A stretch of DNA of 35,589 nucleotides from positions 1 through 35,589 of the forward strand of contig CAYORU010000037.1 in assembly GCA_964406445.1 (NCBI GenBank), read 5' to 3'. The translations under genes were made by a program, and so were the position numbers. The DNA comes from SG8-30 sp964406445 (GTDB taxonomy: Bacteria > Pseudomonadota > Gammaproteobacteria > Steroidobacterales > Steroidobacteraceae). Position 1 is the stretch's first letter. Each line of letters opens with the position of its first letter. Below are positions 32,753 through 35,589 of this stretch, in pieces. The notes beneath the pieces were generated by a model. It had not been told where the DNA came from and did no database searches. It was given only the letters and a program-made list of their open reading frames with translations.

Positions 32753-32854
32753 GGCGGCCTCGGCCGCCCGTCCGCGCGGCGCTCGCCGCGCGGCAGAGCA
32801 ACCCGCGATCGAATGTCCGCAGGAGCCCCGGCGGGTCCAGATGCCCGCCGGGGC
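32753..32854 (+). other. Cluster of three strong stem-loops after the small basic protein gene
   Basis: Three perfect hairpins follow the stop codon: GGCGGC/GCCGCC with loop CTCG (32753-32768), CCGCGCGGC/GCCGCGCGG with loop GCTC (32772-32793), and an 11-bp stem GCCCCGGCGGG/CCCGCCGGGGC with an 8-base loop (32825-32854). Smaller ones may follow (for example GCAGC/GCTGC near 32876-32890). None has a T-tract. They may end transcription, protect the mRNA or be part of a small RNA. Confidence 0.5.
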
Positions 32855-32918
32855 CAGCGAATCGCGCATTGCGCGCAGCTCGCGGCTGCCCTGCGGTCCC
32901 CCTGCGGTTAGCCCCGGT

Positions 32919-32934
32919 TTGACAACGCTGTCAT
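32919..32934. promoter_or_regulatory. Second operator copy, upstream of the GH16 gene
   Basis: TTGACAACGCTGTCAT matches the palindrome at 31353-31368 at 14 of 16 positions. It is 64 bases before the GH16 start and overlaps the -35 box, the same arrangement as at the symporter promoter. This links GH16 and the symporter to one regulator. Confidence 0.6.
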
Positions 32935-32947
32935 GACCTGATATCCC
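32919..32947 (+). promoter_or_regulatory. Promoter of the GH16 gene
   Basis: TTGACA (32919-32924), a 17-base spacer and TATCCC (32942-32947) give a perfect -35 and a 3/6 -10. The -35 lies within the operator copy, consistent with repression in the absence of substrate. Confidence 0.45.
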
Positions 32948-32997
32948 TCTCGTCGAAGGGTCGGCGGCGGCAGGCCGCGTGAACGATGGGGGAACGA

Positions 32998-35547
32998 ATG
33001 ACAATTGCAGTAGCCGGACTCCGGCGCTGGAGCCTCGCGCTCGGCGCGGGGCTCGTGATCGCGGGTTGCGCCGGCAACGACCAGCCTGAACCGCTGAGCA
33101 ACATCACCACGATCCCGGCTGCGGACACCCAGACCCGCACCAACGTCAACATCTCGAACCCGACGCTGGTCGTTGCCGACAACGACGACGTAGATCCGGG
33201 CGAGACCCTCACGCTCGTCTGGAGCGACGAGTTCAACGGCAGCAAGCTCGACCCCGCGGTCTGGTTCTTCGAGACCGGGGACGGTTCGCAGTACGGGCCC
33301 GACCTGATCGGATGGGGCAACGACGAACTGCAGTGGTACCTGCCGGACAACGCCCGGCTCGAGGACGGCAAGCTCAAGATCACGGCGCGCCGCGAGACCG
33401 CGTTCGGCTACAACTACACCTCCGCGCGCATCAACACCCGCGATCGCTTCGCCTTCCGCTACGGGCGCATCGAGGCCAGCATCAAGCTGCCGCCGGGCCA
33501 GGGGGTCTGGCCGGCCTTCTGGATGCTCGCGCAGAACAGCCCGTACGGCCGCTGGGCCGCGAGCGGGGAGATCGACATCATGGAGGCCGTCAACCTGGAC
33601 GGCACCGGCGGCAACCGAATCTTCGGCACCATCCACTATGGCGGCGAGTTCCCGGCCAACCAGAGCACGGGGGTGCGCTACAGCCCATCCACCGACGTCA
33701 CCGAGGAATTCAACACCTACGCGGTCGAGTGGGACGTCGGCGAGATCCGCTGGTACGTGAACGACACGCTCTACGCGGTGCAGAACTCGTGGTCGTCGAC
33801 CGCCGCGCCGTTCCCCGCGCCGTTCGACCAGAACTTCTACATCATCTTCAACGTCGCCGTCGGCGGCCGGTTCCCTGGACCGCCGAGCGGCGCGACCCAA
33901 TTCCCGGTGACCATGGAAGTGGACTGGGTCAGGGTGTACTCGGGTGAACCCGGCGGTGGCGGCGGTGGTGGTGGCGGCGGAGCCGTCGGCATCGTGCCCG
34001 AGAACGTGGTGTACGCGACCAATCCGGCGGTGGTGGAGAACCTCGCGCCGCCGGCGATCGACAACTTCGGCTCGGGCGCGGTCTTCGACGGCAACTTTGC
34101 GGGCGACGCCGACTACAACCCGGCGTTCCGGGTGGCGAGCGGCGAGGGCTACGGTGCCGGCGTGCACGTGGGCTTCGTGGCCTTCAACGGCTATGCCGCG
34201 GGCTTCGCGGCGGGCTATGGCACCTTCGAGTTCAAGGTGAAGGTCAACGCGCCGGGGGCGAGCAACCAGTTCGAGGTCAAGTTCATCAACGGCGGCGACA
34301 CCAGCCGGACCTACGATCTGGCGACCTATTCGGGATCGACGCCGCTCGGCAACGGCTGGTACCAGGTGCAGATCCCGATGAGCGACTTCGCGGCGACGAT
34401 TGCCGCCAACAGCGGGTTCCTGCTCGGGCCGCTGGGCGGCCAGCCCGGGCCGTTCACGATGCTCCTGACCGACATCGGCTTCAGCGGCACCGCCGGTGGT
34501 GGTGGCGGTGGCGGCGGCGCCGGCATCGTCCCCGAGAACGTGGTGTACGCGACGGATCCGGGCGTGACGGAGAACCTCGCACCGCCGGCGATCGACAACT
34601 TCGGCTCGGGCGCGGTCTTCGACGGCAACTTTGCGGGCGACGCCGACTACAACCCGGCGTTCCGGGTGGCGAGCGGCGAGGGCTACGGTGCCGGCGTGCA
34701 CGTGGGCTTCGTGGCCTTCAACGGCTATGCCGCGGGCTTCGCGGCGGGCTATGGCACCTTCGAGTTCAAGGTGAAGGTCAACGCGCCGGGGGCGAGCAAC
34801 CAGTTCGAGGTCAAGTTCATCAACGGCGGCGACACCAGCCGGACCTACGATCTGGCGACCTATTCGGGATCGACGCCGCTCGGCAACGGCTGGTACCAGG
34901 TGCAGATCCCGATGAGCGACTTCGCGGCGACGATTGCCGCCAACAGCGGGTTCCTGCTCGGGCCGCTGGGCGGCCAGCCCGGGCCGTTCACGATGCTCCT
35001 GACCGACATCGGCTTCAGCGGCACCGCCGGTAGCGGCAGTGGCTGTGATCCGGTGGGCAACCAGTATGCGGCCGCGAACGGTAATTTCGAACTGGGCAAT
35101 CTCGACTGCTGGACCGCGTTCAACAACGGCGGAACGATCAGCGTCGTGGCAGACAACGGGCCCAGCTCGCCCGGCACTTCCGCAGGCCGCCTGAACGTCA
35201 CGGCTCCCGGCAACCCGACCCTCAAGCTGGCCAACCTGGCGGCGGGAACCGTCGCGCCTGGCCAGCAGGTCACCGTGTCCTTCGACTGGAAGGGTACGGA
35301 TGCGAATGGCGGGGTGGTGGACGTGGTGCTGTTCTCCGAGGTGAGTGGCGGCGGAGTCTCGAAGACGGATTCGATCCTTGGTGGCGGTGGCTTCCCGGCA
35401 AACTGGACCACGGTGGGTCCGTTGAATCTGACTGCCGGCGCCGACGTCAGTGGCGGCGTGACGCTGCAGATCACGGCCATCTGCGGAGGCGTAGCGGGAT
35501 GCGTCTCGAACGTGTTCATCGACAACGTCTCCATCGTCATCAACTAA
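32998..35547 (+). CDS. Glycoside hydrolase family 16 lipoprotein, laminarinase-like, with duplicated accessory modules
   Basis: Exported endo-beta-1,3-glucanase candidate. The 849-residue product has a lipoprotein signal (LGAGLVIAGC; Cys anchors it). The GH16 domain at about 60-320 has GWGNDELQWY, a laminarinase hallmark, and the catalytic EIDIME with nucleophile Glu191, Asp193 and acid/base Glu196. A 10-Gly linker leads to module 1 (331-500), an 8-Gly linker to module 2 (509-678), and a C-terminal jelly-roll, CBM4/9-like domain (about 682-849; NGNFELGNLDCW). The two modules are almost identical and probably bind carbohydrate, though I cannot place them in a CBM family. ATG 32998 follows GGGGGA; ATG 32986 is an alternative. 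Likely substrate: laminarin or another mixed beta-glucan. Confidence 0.93.
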   Translation: MTIAVAGLRRWSLALGAGLVIAGCAGNDQPEPLSNITTIPAADTQTRTNVNISNPTLVVADNDDVDPGETLTLVWSDEFNGSKLDPAVWFFETGDGSQYGPDLIGWGNDELQWYLPDNARLEDGKLKITARRETAFGYNYTSARINTRDRFAFRYGRIEASIKLPPGQGVWPAFWMLAQNSPYGRWAASGEIDIMEAVNLDGTGGNRIFGTIHYGGEFPANQSTGVRYSPSTDVTEEFNTYAVEWDVGEIRWYVNDTLYAVQNSWSSTAAPFPAPFDQNFYIIFNVAVGGRFPGPPSGATQFPVTMEVDWVRVYSGEPGGGGGGGGGGAVGIVPENVVYATNPAVVENLAPPAIDNFGSGAVFDGNFAGDADYNPAFRVASGEGYGAGVHVGFVAFNGYAAGFAAGYGTFEFKVKVNAPGASNQFEVKFINGGDTSRTYDLATYSGSTPLGNGWYQVQIPMSDFAATIAANSGFLLGPLGGQPGPFTMLLTDIGFSGTAGGGGGGGGAGIVPENVVYATDPGVTENLAPPAIDNFGSGAVFDGNFAGDADYNPAFRVASGEGYGAGVHVGFVAFNGYAAGFAAGYGTFEFKVKVNAPGASNQFEVKFINGGDTSRTYDLATYSGSTPLGNGWYQVQIPMSDFAATIAANSGFLLGPLGGQPGPFTMLLTDIGFSGTAGSGSGCDPVGNQYAAANGNFELGNLDCWTAFNNGGTISVVADNGPSSPGTSAGRLNVTAPGNPTLKLANLAAGTVAPGQQVTVSFDWKGTDANGGVVDVVLFSEVSGGGVSKTDSILGGGGFPANWTTVGPLNLTAGADVSGGVTLQITAICGGVAGCVSNVFIDNVSIVIN
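33988..34497 (+). repeat. Intragenic tandem repeat, copy 1 (GH16 accessory module)
   Basis: 510 bp encoding 170 residues (GIVPENVVYATNPAVVENLA to FSGTAG). It recurs 534 bp later. Eight base differences are confined to the first 60 bp; bases 34048-34497 are identical to 34582-35031. Confidence 0.95.
34522..35031 (+). repeat. Intragenic tandem repeat, copy 2 (GH16 accessory module)
   Basis: Second copy of the 510-bp module, separated from copy 1 by a polyglycine linker. Identity over the last 450 bp, including silent sites, points to very recent duplication or gene conversion. Confidence 0.95.
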
Positions 35548-35568
35548 CGGCACGGACGGGCACTGAAG

Positions 35569-35589
35569 ATGCAAATGTTCGACGTCCCC
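35569..35589 (+). CDS. Possible start of the next gene, partial (seven codons)
   Basis: ATG at 35569 opens a frame (MQMFDVP) that runs to the window edge, 21 bases after the GH16 stop. The ribosome site is poor (TGAAG close to the ATG). Too short to identify; a gene in the same direction would be expected in a polysaccharide-use locus. Confidence 0.2.

Noticed and set aside
33952..34518. Glycine-codon runs (GGY/GGC) as slippage-prone simple repeats or frameshift
   Set aside because: Both runs stay in frame and separate folded modules, so they are ordinary linkers.
33988..35031. Tandem repeat as CRISPR or mobile element
   Set aside because: Repeat units are 510 bp, in-frame protein modules without spacers or terminal inverted repeats.
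32908..35574. 888-residue open frame antisense to the GH16 gene
   Set aside because: It is low-complexity (Arg/Glu/Val/His-rich), mirrors the module duplication and has no family features; open antisense frames are common in GC-rich codon-biased genes.

Overview
The window is very GC-rich, densely packed with genes and shows strong third-position GC bias. The protein families present (RND efflux, Prc/Tsp, OtsAB, MscS, YghU-type GST, Tag, DUF423, GcvA-like LysR) suggest a free-living, high-GC gammaproteobacterium, probably of Xanthomonadales or Steroidobacterales type. This is inferred from gene content; no rRNA or other taxonomic marker is present. No tRNA, rRNA, IS element, integrase or CRISPR array was seen.

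Layout. (1) 1-4986, minus strand: tail-specific protease prc, then a lipoprotein efflux adaptor and an RND pump that runs off the left edge; the adaptor has a recognisable sigma70 promoter. (2) 5086-11515: a small membrane protein, an M28 lipoprotein peptidase, an HDOD-GGDEF signalling protein with a sigma28-like promoter candidate, two small membrane proteins, a Gfo/Idh/MocA oxidoreductase, a DUF423 protein and the glycosylase Tag. (3) 11547-16769: a tight operon with a YbaK-type aminoacyl-tRNA deacylase coupled to a three-subunit 2-oxoacid oxidoreductase (FAD/Fe-S subunit, alpha-gamma fusion, TPP beta subunit). (4) 16760-19309, minus strand: a diacylglycerol-kinase-like lipid kinase and a PGM1-type ATP-grasp ligase. 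(5) 19394-22176: an Fe(II)/2-oxoglutarate oxygenase, a concentrative nucleoside transporter and thymidine kinase, nearly contiguous and suggesting pyrimidine deoxynucleoside salvage or oxidation. (6) 22224-26139: otsB, GH15 and otsA, all translationally coupled (trehalose metabolism). (7) 26201-29812: an envelope cluster with a SIMPL protein, an outer-membrane barrel candidate, an MscS channel and a YghU-like GST. (8) 29861-35589: a glucan-use locus with a GPH-type sugar symporter, a LysR regulator, a small basic protein followed by a hairpin-rich segment, a multidomain GH16 laminarinase-like lipoprotein and the first codons of a possible next gene.

The most distinctive signals are in the last region. 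A perfect 16-bp palindrome (TTGACAGCGCTGTCAA) sits between the divergent symporter and LysR genes and supplies a TTGACA -35 element on both strands. A 14/16 copy overlaps the -35 of the GH16 gene, so these genes look like one regulon, although no LacI-type regulator is in the window. The GH16 protein carries two 170-residue modules whose DNA is identical over 450 bp. The best functional leads elsewhere are the oxygenase/nucleoside transporter/thymidine kinase operon and the PGM1-like ligase, which has no visible peptide substrate nearby.
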